Source: Dactylonectria macrodidyma (lineage: Eukaryota; Ascomycota; Sordariomycetes; Hypocreales; Nectriaceae). Taken from it: a stretch of 64,000 nucleotides of DNA. The position numbers and the translations under genes were made by a program. Shown here one piece after another: positions 21,850-33,906 of the stretch (position 1 is the stretch's first letter; every line of letters starts with the position of its first letter). Location: assembly GCA_020744425.1 (NCBI GenBank), contig JAGMUV010000002.1, positions 2,462,501 to 2,526,500 of the forward strand, written 5' to 3'. The notes beneath the pieces are model-generated. The model saw only the letters and a program-made list of their open reading frames with translations. It was not told the DNA's origin and searched no databases.

Positions 21850-22900
21850 TTTGGGGCTAATATGAGAGGGAGGTTTGATTTGGGGGGGTTCGTGGGGATG
21901 GATGCCGTCGGGGTCTTTTCGCCGGATTGACGAGGGAGACAGCCGGGTGACGGAGGCGAGAGCGAGACGGAGATGGGTTGGAAGTCGAGATTCGTACGAG
22001 CGCAGAGAGGCGGTGACGATTTCGATGAATCAGCGCGCAGGCCCTCGTTGGTGGTGGGTTTGGCGGGCGTAAATGTTGTCGTCGTTTATGTGTTGGAGAT
22101 GGATTGTGGAGGTGCAAGTGGGAAGTCGAAGCTCTGAGGCTCAGGCAGCTCTCGTCTCGCGCGTCAACTGAGCTTGCCTCGCACTCTACAGCGCCTATGA
22201 GCAGGTACGTACCTGCCTACAACTGCATACCTAAGTACCTAGGTATCTAAGTAGGTACCTAGGCGGGTGGATCCAACAGCGCCACAGGCTCCTGCCAGCT
22301 GGCGACGCTAGCCTTGACTTGTTGCCTTGTTGCCTCAGGTTGTAGTTTTCAGCTGGTCCACCTAAGGTGTCCCTCCCGTTTGCAAGAACTCATGATAACC
22401 CTCCAGGATCCACTTGATTTTAGTATCAATCTCTCACCCAATATTAAGACACGACGTAGTAGTAATGTCCTAACAGACAGATAAAAACACGTAGTAATAG
22501 TACCAAATTCAGTTCGTTCAGTTGTCTACTCCTTTCCAATCCTACAGCGCCACCGTCTCATCCCCTCGGACGCACTGCCACGGACGAGTTCCATCCAGAG
22601 CGCCGTCAAGGAAACCAGCCCAAAGTCCAATAGGGCCACCAAACTTATTAAATAAATCCAACTATCCCCCAAAACCTTTCGTCCGCAATCTCGCCCCCAT
22701 CTCCGATCATAACTCTGTTTTTACCCGCTCCCTAGTTATCGAAAGAATTCTGTGCAATAAAACCGGTACAACTCGCAACCGTGTCGCAACAATTGACGAT
22801 GTGCAACTGGGGAAACGTCTCCACCCCCCTAGGTGAGAAAAAGGAAACTCGCAGGGAGCCCCTTTGTATGGAATCAAGCTCTAGAACTACAGCCGGTAGC
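21850..22900. other. PRE2 promoter region and tricalbin 3' flank with palindrome cluster
   Basis: No gene is supported. At 22201-22262 there is a dense set of palindromes: GCAGGTACGTACCTGC (16 bp, perfect), TACCTAGGTA and TAGGTACCTA. The remainder is unremarkable, with an AT-richer stretch at 22380-22530. Confidence 0.5.
22201..22262. repeat. cluster of perfect palindromes (TACCTAGGTA type)
   Basis: A perfect 16-bp palindrome at 22201-22216, TACCTAGGTA at 22236-22245 and TAGGTACCTA at 22252-22261, all in 62 bp. It is about 350 bp upstream of the PRE2 start. Confidence 0.85.
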
Positions 22901-25900
22901 TTAAGGGTTTGGCGTCGTCTCCCTACTGGACCGCCCCTCCCGCTTGCTGAGGAAGCTTCGGCGAAGGTGCGCCTTGGGGCTGTCCGGGGTCAGAGCCGGC
23001 TCTGCGTGTTGGAAGTTGCTCTTGATCGTCACAGTTCCGCTGCCCACCGCGAGGTCCTTGGATGAGCCGCTGCCGGTCTCGTCGACAAAGTAGACGTGCT
23101 CGCCAAGTTCGTCATCACTGCCAAACAGGTGTTCACCCTTGGCCTCCACCTTAAACTGCGCATCAGGAGAGCAGTGGAACTTGAATGTCTCGTCAAAGGA
23201 CCACTGCCCAGTTCCTGACTTGTAATGCTTCGTCTTTCCAACTGACTTCTCCTTGGGAGAGATCTGAGTGATGATGATGTACAGATCAGAGGCTGGAGGG
23301 AATCCAGTCGCACCGACAACCGTAAAGTGAGCCGTGCCTCCCGGTGCCCCCCCAGGCAGGATGCTGTGGATGGATGACTGCCCAATGCTCTTAGATCGGG
23401 TGTGCCCGATGCCGTTGCCATGGCCATTGCTGGTGGATGGCCGGTTCAGGGGAAAGTCTGTGTCCTCTGTCGTAATGATCGGTGCTCGACGCAGTCCGCC
23501 GTTTGATGCTAGTGCTGTTGCAGGAGAAGGTTCAACAAACTCTCCGTCTTCCTCAGCAATATCGTTTGTATCCTTCTTACGGAACAGGCCACGACGGACG
23601 AATGATGCACCCTTTCCAACGCCGTGACCCACAACTCCGGCGACTGCCACACCGCCCTTGAGAGGAGCGCCAGCCACGCCGGTGACGATGCGTCCTGGCG
23701 CAGAGCTAAATGTTCCGCCAAAGGTAGAGGTGCCCTGCCGGGTCCGGGTGACGTAGTCGGGTCGGAAGAGAAGTCGTATTCTGACGCTTCCCGACTTGCC
23801 ATCCAAGATGTACTTGGTCTCAGAGGGCCTGAAGGGGTCGAGCGATTCCAGGTTGATATCCGCCCCGCCCAGCAAGTCAGGCTTATCGGCAAAGTCGTAG
23901 TCATAGACAGTCACTCTGAAGTTCGCACCAGTCCTTGAGGGAACGGGGACTTCAAAAAACTCGTTCCACGAAGGATTCAGCGTCTTCTTCTGAACCTTGG
24001 TCTTGAAGATTTCTTGACCATTGAGCTCAAACTTGCAGTACGGGTCACTCTTGCCGTTGCGATCGGCTGCCGGCAGGTCGACGCCGTCAAGAACATCCAC
24101 TCGGAGCTGGCCCATGTTGTTCATGCTCTCACTGGGATCGAGCTGCATCTGGACTGGGATGTACTTCAGGCTCACCTTGACGCTGGCGGGGCGGCCATCC
24201 TCACCCTTGAGCTTCAGAGTAGTTGGATTGTTCTAGATATAATGTTAGCTGCCTGGTGCGTTCAACTGCCGACCCAAGAGCGAAAACTTACCAGACATTG
24301 TTTTAACGTCTCCAGGGTGTTGCCAGTCAACTGAGCCAGGATATCATCACCGTCATCGCCCTTCTTTCGACACTTGAGGGTCAGACGAGAGACATCCAGC
24401 TCGCGGATAAGGCAGTCTCCAATCTCCTCAAATTTGTGGGACCTAGTGCGAGCAGTTGAAGACACGTAGGAGGGATAAGCCATGTCGTCTACGAACACCT
24501 CGAGAAGGGTTCCACTCTCCGGCATCTCAGCTTCCATAAGCCTGAAAATGAGCAGACCCGTCTCGTACTTGAGGAGTTCCTGGGGTGAGAGGCGAATCTT
24601 GGGGGGGGCACTGCGCCCGTCAGTCGAAGGGCGATCAGTCGTCGACGGTCGACCAGCCGTAGTAGGTGTGACAGGCTCTAGATCCTTCGCCTTATCCAAG
24701 CTGGCATTGAACTTGCCAGCATCTGCAGACCTCGGCTCCACGGTGGCGGCATCGTCGCTTGACGACGACGATGACGAAGAGCTCTTCTCCGCAGTTTCCT
24801 CCTTCAGCTTTTCTTCCTGCTTCTGCTTCTCCTCCTCCTCCTCCTCCTCAGGGTCTGCAACGTTCAGGCAGGGGTAGAAAGACACGGAATACGTCAAGAC
24901 TCCCTTGGCAATACCCTTGCCATGGAGGCGTAGGCCGTCTTCTCGGATCTTCTTGGCGTCATTGACGAGGTATTCGCCATTTTCGTTCTGCTGGACATAG
25001 TCGCCGGCAAAGGTCTCAATGGATCCCAAACTCCTGTCCTTGCCCACCTTTTCAGTGTCCATCACCTCCAAGGTTAGCCTGTCGCGAGGAGAATGGATCG
25101 GCACATAGAGGACCTCGTCCCACTCAGGGTTGAGGTCATTCCGGAATGTGACCGTTCGAGCCTTTTCAATACCGGAGAGCAAGACGCGGGTATAGGGATC
25201 CGATTTTCCGAATGCTTCGAAATTGCGTAAATCGGAAGCCTTCTTGAAGTGGAATCGCATGACACCGATAGGAGTGACGTAGCCACCGGTGCTGGCAACA
25301 CCGGAGATGGCCACAGGCCTCCATTGTGCCATCATCTTGACCCGACCGGTGTGAGCGCCAGCCAAGTTATACCACTCCTTTCCTTGTTCCATACACTCCA
25401 GCATCTCGTCGAGTCTGATCTGGTACTTTCCAAGCACCTGGTCACCAGTGATGTCTCGATCGTCCTTGATGGTAAGTCCGAGTTTGGCCTTCTTCCGGTC
25501 GGTGATGAGAATCTCCTTGGAGCCGTTGTCCCAGATTGGGTTGTTGGTACGCTTGAGCTTCTTGGTCTGGTGGATCTCTTTGCCATTGAGGAACATGGCG
25601 GCGTATGGGTTGAGCAAGCCGACGAGACTCTTGGTGCCATCAAGATCCTTGGCCTGTTCTACAGTGAATCGAAGAATACCCTGGTTGGACTCGGGGGCGG
25701 GCTCCTCCTTTCCTTCCTCGTTGGTAGTGGGCGTGAGCACAGGGAAGAAGCGCAAATCACAAGAGATGATGCCGCGAGCTTTCCCGTCGTTGATGACCTC
25801 GATGCGCTCGTTTTCATACACGTTGAGGTCTTCGATGCTCTCAAGCTGAAAAGTAGCGACACCCAGCTCCTTGGACTTGCGGAAGTCGTTGTGGTCGAAG

Positions 25901-27573
25901 ATTTGCATGTCCAGGGAGTCGTTGAAGGAGGTAATGATGATGTAATGGGTCTCGTTCCATCTCGGGTTGGCGTTATCGTGGATAGTCTTGGTCCTGGCGA
26001 GCTCCTGGCGCCTGTTAAGGCTCAGAGACACGTATGGATCGACGGTTCCGCCAAAGTTGTCGCTGTTCTTGAGACCTTGGGCACCGTGAAGAGTCACAGC
26101 GATGACACCAACGGCTTGATCAACGGGAGAGCCTGCCAGCATCTTGGCAACCTCGATGGGGAAAACCTTGGGAGCGTACATCATTGGCGCCAAGTTACCA
26201 TGGATCTGCTCCAAAATGAAGGATTCGAGGCCCGGAATGAAGTTGATATCGAAGCCGAAGCTGTCACCGCCGAGAGGCTTGCAGACGTAGTCAATCGTGG
26301 GCCGCTCGAGGAAGCACATCTCAACGCGGTCGATGTGGGGGAAGGGAATCTGCAGCTTGATCTTCAGGCGCATGATACCAGAGAAGGCCATGTCCTCGAC
26401 AATAACGTCGAGGCCCTTGCTGATCATGGCCTTGCCAATTCGGATTTCGAGGACAATCTTGGGGTTAATCTTGTTCTTGACCTGTCGGGCGGTCATGTCG
26501 GCAGTATCGTTTGGGGTGAAGCTGAACTTCCAGTCCATCATGACAATGTCGTCCTCCGTCTTGGGGTAAGTTTTGACATGCTCCATGCGCGGGGGCTTTG
26601 TACCTAGGGTGAATGTCTTGAGCTTCAAGCTGTCGAGGAACGCCGGAGTAGCGGAGCTGAGGACCTGGTCGACCGAGTTGATGATGGTCTGGGCAAGAAC
26701 GGGTTGGTATATGGGCCAGAACTTGACCAAGAATGAGTTGATCCACTCGAGAGACTCATTGTCGGTTTCGAGCTTCTTGAGGGACATTTCGCGAGTTATG
26801 TCATCGCGGAAGTTGCGTCGCACTCGGCGCAATGAGGTCCGATAGTAAGTCGAACAGATGGCCATGACAAGCAACACCCATGCAAGACCACCACCAAAGA
26901 CGGCCACGAGCCACGAGGAGATACATGCGAAGATGATGACGCCAGTGTTGTGGTACCAATCTAATCCATTAGCTGTCGTTCCCGTTTGTCGACGCAACCA
27001 TGTAAGAGCTTACCGCCATAGAGGCTGTCGGGGAGCTGCCCTTCAACCCAGGTCGCATGATCGAGCAAGCTCTCCTGCTCTAGCGCATCGTCGGTAGGCC
27101 AGCCGAGCTTGGGAGCCCATCCCGTGCGCGAGTAAGGAGCTTCTTCGCCACCGGGATCCTCACCATCGGCGAGTGGCTTTCCGTCTTCATCACGGGCAAC
27201 GTCTAGGACGCCGTCCTTGCTCGGTTCGGGTAGGTCTTCGACAGGGCCGGTACCATCATCAACATCGGTGATAATGGCAGCACCCTTTGGCCGTCGGCTC
27301 TTCTGAAGCTCGGGAGGGATGGCCTGTATTGCAAGATAGATCAGTTACAACTCGGGGCGCGTCTAGGACGAGGTGGCATACAGCTCTGGCCTGAGCCAGC
27401 TTTTGTTCAGGGCTCGCATCAGGGTCGAAGGTGAAAGCAGCGACACCGGCATTCTTAGACGCCTCGATTATCTCCTTCTGAGCGTCGTCGGCATTGACTG
27501 TGCTGTTGGGATCGCCGGCGGCGTCGATGGCTCCCTGCTGCTTGAGCTCGCTGGCTTCCTTTGCGGTCGACAT
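22901..27573 (-). CDS. tricalbin-like ER-plasma membrane tether (SMP + multiple C2 domains), 4 exons, 1500 aa
   Basis: The spliced model joins 27573-27382, 27323-27014, 26960-24292 and 24232-22901, all with GT..AG introns and unbroken frame. Residues 1-170 are soluble and charged. A hydrophobic hairpin (about 174-205, VIIFACISSWLVAVFGGGLA...) would embed in the ER membrane. An SMP lipid-transfer domain spans about 235-435 (FLVKFWPIYQP..., VIVEDMAFSGIMRLKIKL). C2 domains follow at about 450-560, 595-690 and 728-830. A degenerate C2-like segment lies near 985-1060, and a well-formed C2 at about 1097-1190 (DVLDGVDLPAADRNGKSDPY, with calcium-type aspartates). Between C2s lie an acidic Glu/Lys run and an eight-serine tract. 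A ~300-residue basic/Ser-rich tail ends the protein. Yeast tricalbins bridge ER and plasma membrane and move lipids; the five-C2 layout is closest to Tcb3 (inference). Confidence 0.93.
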
Positions 27574-30500
27574 GTCGCCGGGATCGACGCGGGAGGCGGC
27601 GTGGTGGGATTCGTCGCTGGTTCAATTGGCGCAACTGGGGTCTGGCCAGCCGTTGCGAGGCATCCAGAGGTTGAGAATCGGCGGGGAGCACTGAGGAGCG
27701 GTTGCCCGAGTGGTTGCTTGAGAGGTTGATCGAGACGTTGACTAGTACGAGGTCCAAGTGCCTCCGCTGGGTACCTAGGAGTCGGCTCCGACCACGACAG
27801 TGACGACACTCTCCAAGATTGGGGGAAAGGGAACGAGAATCAGGGAAACGAGACGAGGCCGGAAGAACGAAACAAAAGGATGCGAGGTCAGAACCGACGG
27901 CGTGCGGTTGGTTGCAGGGAGGTGGAGGAATCCTGTATGGAGAAAGGTTGGCGAAGGCAAGCTACCTCTACCTAGGACCTTGGACCTTGGGCTGGTCTGG
28001 CTTGCCTAGCTGATGTGTGGAAAGTTGAAGTACCATACAGTACGAGTACCTCGGCCGGATAGGCCAGGTCTGGGGGGGATGGGTGGTGTGGCTGGTCTGG
28101 CTGGTCTTGGGGCAAGCCACTAAAGCAATCAAGCGATGGGGGAGTGAACTCAGTGGAAGTGGGCAGCGGCGGGCGGGCCGAGAGGGGGAGGGAACGCGCC
28201 AAAGCGGCAGCACGACTACGAAAGTAGTACCTACGCAGTGACCTTGTTGTATCAGGTATCCGTAACTCCGTTGCAATGGTTCGAGATGCTATTACGACGT
28301 ACACGGAAGCATTGAAAAGACGTACGGGAGCACGCAGAAAGAAGGACGAGTTTGGGGAAAAGAAACCCAGGTGAGACAGCTGTCCTGCTACGAGGGGTGG
28401 TCAAGGAATCAACTAGGGAGGGAGAACTGAATCACAAAACAATTGGAAGCGAATGACAGCGAAACCATCAGAGGGCCGATCGGAGGACGAGCAACAAGGA
28501 AGTGCCCCGTCTGGTACGAAGTACGTGTTCACACAGGATTTCCGTGTAACGAATATTTCCACCGCCTGCCGCCTTGTAGTTGATGTGGCCGGAGAGAGCG
28601 GTTGTTGGGAGCTGGACTGTTTCCCTTTGTACAGAACAGTACAGTACCTACCAACATCACCTGCAGTCCGCTGGTAACGTGAAGCGCATTGGACAGCGTG
28701 GGTAGCAGTGAAGTGGTATGGAGCACCTCCAGCCCAAGGCAGCGCAATCATGGCCTCAATCCAGGCAAGACCCTAGCAGCTATCAGCTCGGCCGGGATGC
28801 TGCTCTGCGGCCACCGAGTGGGTCTCCAGGGAGTCGGGTCGCGCTGCGTCACTCCATCCACTGGTACCATCCACTTGTACCATCCACTGAGCTCTTCAGC
28901 GGATGCAGGGCGGCGCAAGCTGGCTGGTGGTGGTGGAGGGGGTGTCACTTGGGTCAACCCCTACAGATGCTGCTCAAGCTTTCCAACCCTTCTCACCTCC
29001 TCACCTGAATGGGAAAATCCTCTTCTCACCACAGCAATTGTTAAATCTTCCGTCTGTTGTTATTGTTGTTCCTCGATGCCCGTGGTTGCCGTTCTGGTTA
29101 GTCGTGTAAGTTAGCGGGTGGGCTCTAGCTCCATCTCCCGCAACTAACAACTGCGGAGCCTCGTTGGCGCGCAATGATGGGGAAAATCGGAACCTGGAAC
29201 ATGTGAACTGCGAGTGCTCCTCTCTGTCTCTTATTATCAGAATTGTGGTCTTGGATGCTGCTCCGTTACAATAGGTACAGCACCGGACTAGAAACCCAAG
29301 TGCGATATGAGGCTGGCATGTACAGTACAGTGCCATAATTTCAACGCAACCACGTTGGGGGGGCTCATGGGGGGCCGCCATGAGCCTGCTTTCCGTGACC
29401 ATATGACGTCCGTTTGTTCGACCAGAGAGCTCTCGACAGGCATCAGAGGCCCCTCAATCAGGTGCTGCCCTGACCGGACCCTCTCTTGGCAGCCATTTTG
29501 TGGCCGGGGTGATGAACTTGGCAATCCAGCTTCCAGGCGGCTAATGAGGGGCGTGCGTTGGCTTGTGTGGGCTGCTGTTTTGGTGTCGTGCGGGCTCGCC
29601 CGGTCGCTCAATCAGTGTGAGGCTGTGCAAAATCGACGGTGCTAACAACTCTGCTGATGAGATGGTGAATGATATGGTAAGTCCATCGCAATCTCGCTCC
29701 TCTGTGGGGGTCTGATTGACTTTGACGCGTGTTTCTCACACTTGCTGCAGACATTCATTCTCTGCCCTGCCCTGCCAGGTTCCCTCCCACTGTGCTACCA
29801 GGAGTCTACTGGTCCATTATTTTGAATGCCACTCAGACAATCCAGGATTCCTTGGGTAGCAGCATTGCAGCATCCAATGCCACACATCACTCTTGTTAAA
29901 TAAATCTGCTACAGACATTCAGCTCAATGTTGGTCTGTGAGTGCAACAGCTATCCCAGACATGGTGCCGAGGTACTTGCCTTGATAAGTAGCACCTTCTT
30001 AGGTTTTGCCGCCGTCCCTGCCCGTTTACAAGGCAAGGAGGACCAACAAGTGCCTTCCAAGATAATTACTCTACCTGCCTGGTGATAGGTGACTGTCTCT
30101 TAGCTCCACCGCACCACCACGAGGATCCAAATCTCCTCCAACTCATCAACATCTCGCGTGGTCCGAACCTTTGCCTATTCGCCCCTTGCATAACCAAGGG
30201 AATCATGCTTCGTTCTAACGAGGAGCCACTGGGCGATGTCCAAATTTGCAGGAAATCATTTGACTATTCTCACTTTGATTTTCTTAGTATTCTTCCTTAC
30301 TTCCTTTTCTCAGGGTTCTGCAATCTGTTGTGGAGATGCTCTCGCACAACATCTGTTATCAACTCACCCTGCCCGGCATCTACCTGGCCTTCATCCCCAA
30401 TGGGTTGACAGTGGATGGGTCTATGGAGACTGACGAAGGTTTCAGCCAGATTGCGTTGCCTACCATAAACTCATCGACAGAGAAACAAGCTACCAAGCTC

Positions 30501-31819
30501 CCAAGTTCGTCCGACGCGCACCACTAACGAAAACATGCAGTTCGCTAGGAACAATCGATGCAGCTACTTGGATTTTAGCTTCGGGACCACGCAATCCACG
30601 TAACCCCTCCAGGCCTCGCTTCCGCTGGGACAATTGCACTTCAAGCTCGCGCTTCAGCTCGCTGAGACAATGATGGCAATCTCTTTTCCCTGGCCCTTTC
30701 GCCTCTGGCGTCCGGTTCTCATCAATGTCGACGAGACGCCAGCCTGTATCTGTAGCGCCATAATGCACGCTGTCGCCTGTCGGCCGGAAATCCTCAATCA
30801 GTCCCCTCTGCAGATTGGCGACAGCAACGCTTCCAGGCCATGCCGCCGAAGCTCACGGTAGTCTCTCCATGTCGCCACATGCCGTCCTCCAACCACCGTC
30901 TCAGAGTCAATCGACTTCCTGTGCAAGTTGCATTCTTAGTCCTCGGCTGGCAGGCAATTCTTGTCGCCGCCTCCCGTTCCCCAGCGGTCGTTCAACATGC
31001 CTCGCTGCAACGGGACACACCAACTGCGTCTGCACCTTGCTCCTCACCCGCCGCCTGAGTCCTATCCAATCCGCGAACCTAGCTGCACGCCATTAACCGT
31101 CTGTAGAAAAAAAAAAAAAGAAATGCCCTTGTCCGTTGCCGGTTGTCAAACTGTTCAATGGTTCATTCTCAACGTGTCGGGGGCCCTAAGCGATCCTACC
31201 TTTGTGGACCCTGGTGGCTTAGTATCCCTGGGGATCTGACTTGCAGCGTCGATCGCCATGACGTCGTTGCGAACTCCCGTCGTAGCAAGTCCCCATCCCC
31301 ATACCTACCGGGCAAGGGTTCTGAATGGGCGACAAGAAAATCAGCATACCTTAGTAGTGGCATGAACGACTGGGAAACATGAATCAAGTCAAGTTATGAC
31401 TATCCTCTTCAATTCATCTACCTACATTATGCCCAAAATATTCTTGTCAAATACCAACAACCTACCATGTTGACTGCCGGGCACCAGGCACCCTTCCAAG
31501 GGGCTTCCACGGACTACACCGAAAAGAATATTATCACTCCAGAGGATCAAGCAACGAGTATCGGTGTCAAGTGGAATTCGCTGTTACTATGAGTGCCTTG
31601 TGGCTCGTCAATTCGTGTCTCCCGTCTCCTTGCCCTTTGCCACGTCTTCTTTCGCTTATGATGCAAACGAGGGTTTGTTGGTGAGTGGTGAAATGCTCAC
31701 TCACGTCTAGGATATAGCAAGAAAAACATGATGAACCAAGAATGCATCGCAAGAAAGCAACCCGCTCGGACTCCGACCTCTATGCAATATGGGAACTAGC
31801 TCCTTTCGACAATGCTCGC
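27574..31819. other. long gene-poor spacer (4.2 kb)
   Basis: No coding gene is supported. The first ~500 bp upstream of the tricalbin start are probably its promoter/leader, with GTACCTAGGA and CTACCTAGGACC words at 27771-27780 and 27969-27980. A doubled CCACTKGTACCAT block lies at about 28859-28885 and a poly-A tract at 31107. An intron-like GTAAGT...CTGCAG pair (29679-29750) is flanked by frames that do not stay open. A non-coding transcript is possible but unproven. Confidence 0.4.
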
Positions 31820-33906
31820 TTAATAACCAAACCCATCATGCTGATGAACGGGGCATCGTCCAGGGTGATTAACGAACCACGCCGAAATACAAGACCGGTG
31901 AAACCGACACAGGCACTCTAGTCGTGCCATGGGAATTCCTACGGAGAACTCTTCGAGGCAGATAGTGCACTCAGCGTCGTCGATGCAGTCCTTCTCCGTG
32001 GCGAGATACGAATACATGCCCGTTTGTCTTGGAGCTGCTGGAGGGGCGCTCGCATCATCTCCGCTACGGGGTGTCCCGTATGTGCTGTGCGTCTGGATAC
32101 ATGTGGTGATGTGTGATTCTCGGAGAGCCTCGGAGTTGGGAAGGCTCTGGGACGGCAGCTCGCGGTGACAGATTGGACATTCGTCCTCCTCTGCAATCTG
32201 GGGAGTGGGTGGGAGAGCTCGTTGATGTGAAGATGATGCTTCGTTGCGCATGCTGTGTCGATTGGGATACGATGATGATGAACCGCCTGACAGCAGACGC
32301 TCAACGGGGGTCTGATGCGTCCCACTTCGCACGCGACGTGAGGAACTGCCATGTGTCGAACTCGACCCCTGAGTTCCCTAGGAAAATTGTCAGTATTGCG
32401 TACAAACTGTACGGCGATAACAGCTAACTACATACCACAGTGATGCTTCTGGATCTGGAAGCGAGATACTGATAAGCATCGGCGGTGGTTCCTGGGGCAA
32501 AGATTGCCCCGTGTCGATTGGAAGCGGGCAAAGTGCCGTATTGGCCTGCAGCACTACTTCTAGATCGCTGATGAGCAGACCGAGGAGACGTAACACCTGG
32601 AGTGCCTGGGCTTTGTGGAGGCGCTGTGTTCGGATCTGGGACACAAGGGTTACACAACCTCACCCGCACGCCACCGGCCATGTTATGGACATCGAAGTAT
32701 CCTGCAGCCAAGCCATCAATCAACAAAGACTGAGGTATGCCTACATCCGAACCGGGAGGCCGGACAATGTACTGATGCGGAATGATGATCCTGTGCGGCG
32801 AACACGAGTTGCAGACAACTCTTCCACATTTCCTGCGACGTGTTAGTCGTCTGAGATGATGCGTGACGGGGAAATGGGTATAGATGGGCGTTGACCAACC
32901 TGCAGTGATGTTTGCGCACGAAGAAACTAAACTGCGCACGGCAAATAGGACAATAGGTCACCTCGGCATCGGGCTGCCATCTTGGGACAGACCATTCTGA
33001 GCTTATGCTTCCTTCGACCTCGCTATGCGGTGGGGGAGGGGGAGGTGGTGGTAAGGGTGGCAAGGTTGACGCTGATGTTCTGTGGGGGGATGGAAGCGGA
33101 GCGTCCATCCTTTCGCGTGACACGGGAGTCCTCTCTCGACGAGGCTCGGGTAAGGTGGGCAAACCCCTCTCCGCTTCACCTCCTGACCGAGTACGGCCTT
33201 CCGTCTGATCGGGGTGTATGTTTGACGGTCCAGGTCTAGTGGGTTCTGCTGAACGGGAGCTGGCTACAGACTCGTCATGGGCTGGTGTGCTCGGCAATGC
33301 AGGAAGGGCGTTCGTCTGATCGTTGCCATCTCCCACACCGTTGTTGCTATCAGTTGAGGCTGAGTCGATTATCTCGACCGTAAGAGCTCTACTATGAATT
33401 TCTTCTAGATTGGGCGATTGTTGGGAATTATAGATGCTGCCATCTCTCTGGGCCGACTCCGATATCAAGGTGGCCCCTCGATTGTTTTGATTATCATCGC
33501 CAGCCAGATGGCGATCTACCGTTGCACGGTCATCGTTGTGGACATGGCCTTCGTGGCCCGAGGCCTCATGAACTGAGGCGTCGTAGATTGAGCCGGCAGC
33601 CGATAGACTGCGCTCAACAATATGCGATGGGCAGTCGAAGAACAAAGAGCACTCTTGATCATGAAACCGTGTAGTTCGCCAAGGACATGGGGGGTTGGTA
33701 TCGAGGCCATGGTCTTGCTCGGAATCATGGTCTAGCTCACGGTCATGGTCCGACTCGTGGTCGTGGTCGTGGTCAGGCTCGTGATTGCGGCCTGGCTCGC
33801 TGTCGACAAAGGAATTCATTGATTCGGAATCGCTGTCGACTAGAACCTCGTACGTTTGCGCATCACCGAAAGGTGACGGGCGTGAAGCACCCGAAGGGCT
33901 GGCCAT
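31820..33906 (-). CDS. PIB1: FYVE and RING finger E3 ubiquitin ligase, Pib1-type, 3 exons, 653 aa
   Basis: The spliced model joins 33906-32900, 32832-32436 and 32377-31820. The N-terminal 300 residues are disordered, with an Asp/His-rich repeat (DHDHDHESDHDRELDHD) and a proline run. Splicing completes a FYVE domain with all three diagnostic elements: WQPD (310), RKHHCR (331-336) and RVVC. It should therefore bind PI3P on endosomes and vacuoles. A Cys/His pair set (CPICHREL...HITTCIQTH) precedes the C-terminal RING at about 605-648 (CTICLEEF...LCRFHRSCISAW...CPVH), whose last zinc pair is Cys-His. Yeast Pib1 has the same N-FYVE/C-RING order but is under half this length. The role inferred is ubiquitination of membrane cargo in endosomal sorting. 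The symbol is by domain architecture, not by alignment. Confidence 0.9.

Noticed and set aside
25249..26607. 452-codon open frame on the plus strand
   Set aside because: Antisense to tricalbin exon 3; no family features, shadow of strong codon bias.
29307..29645. 112-codon frame with an internal hydrophobic stretch (MRGVRWLVWAAVLVSCGLA)
   Set aside because: The stretch looks like a signal peptide, but the frame stops 13 codons later and no splice option I tried keeps it open.
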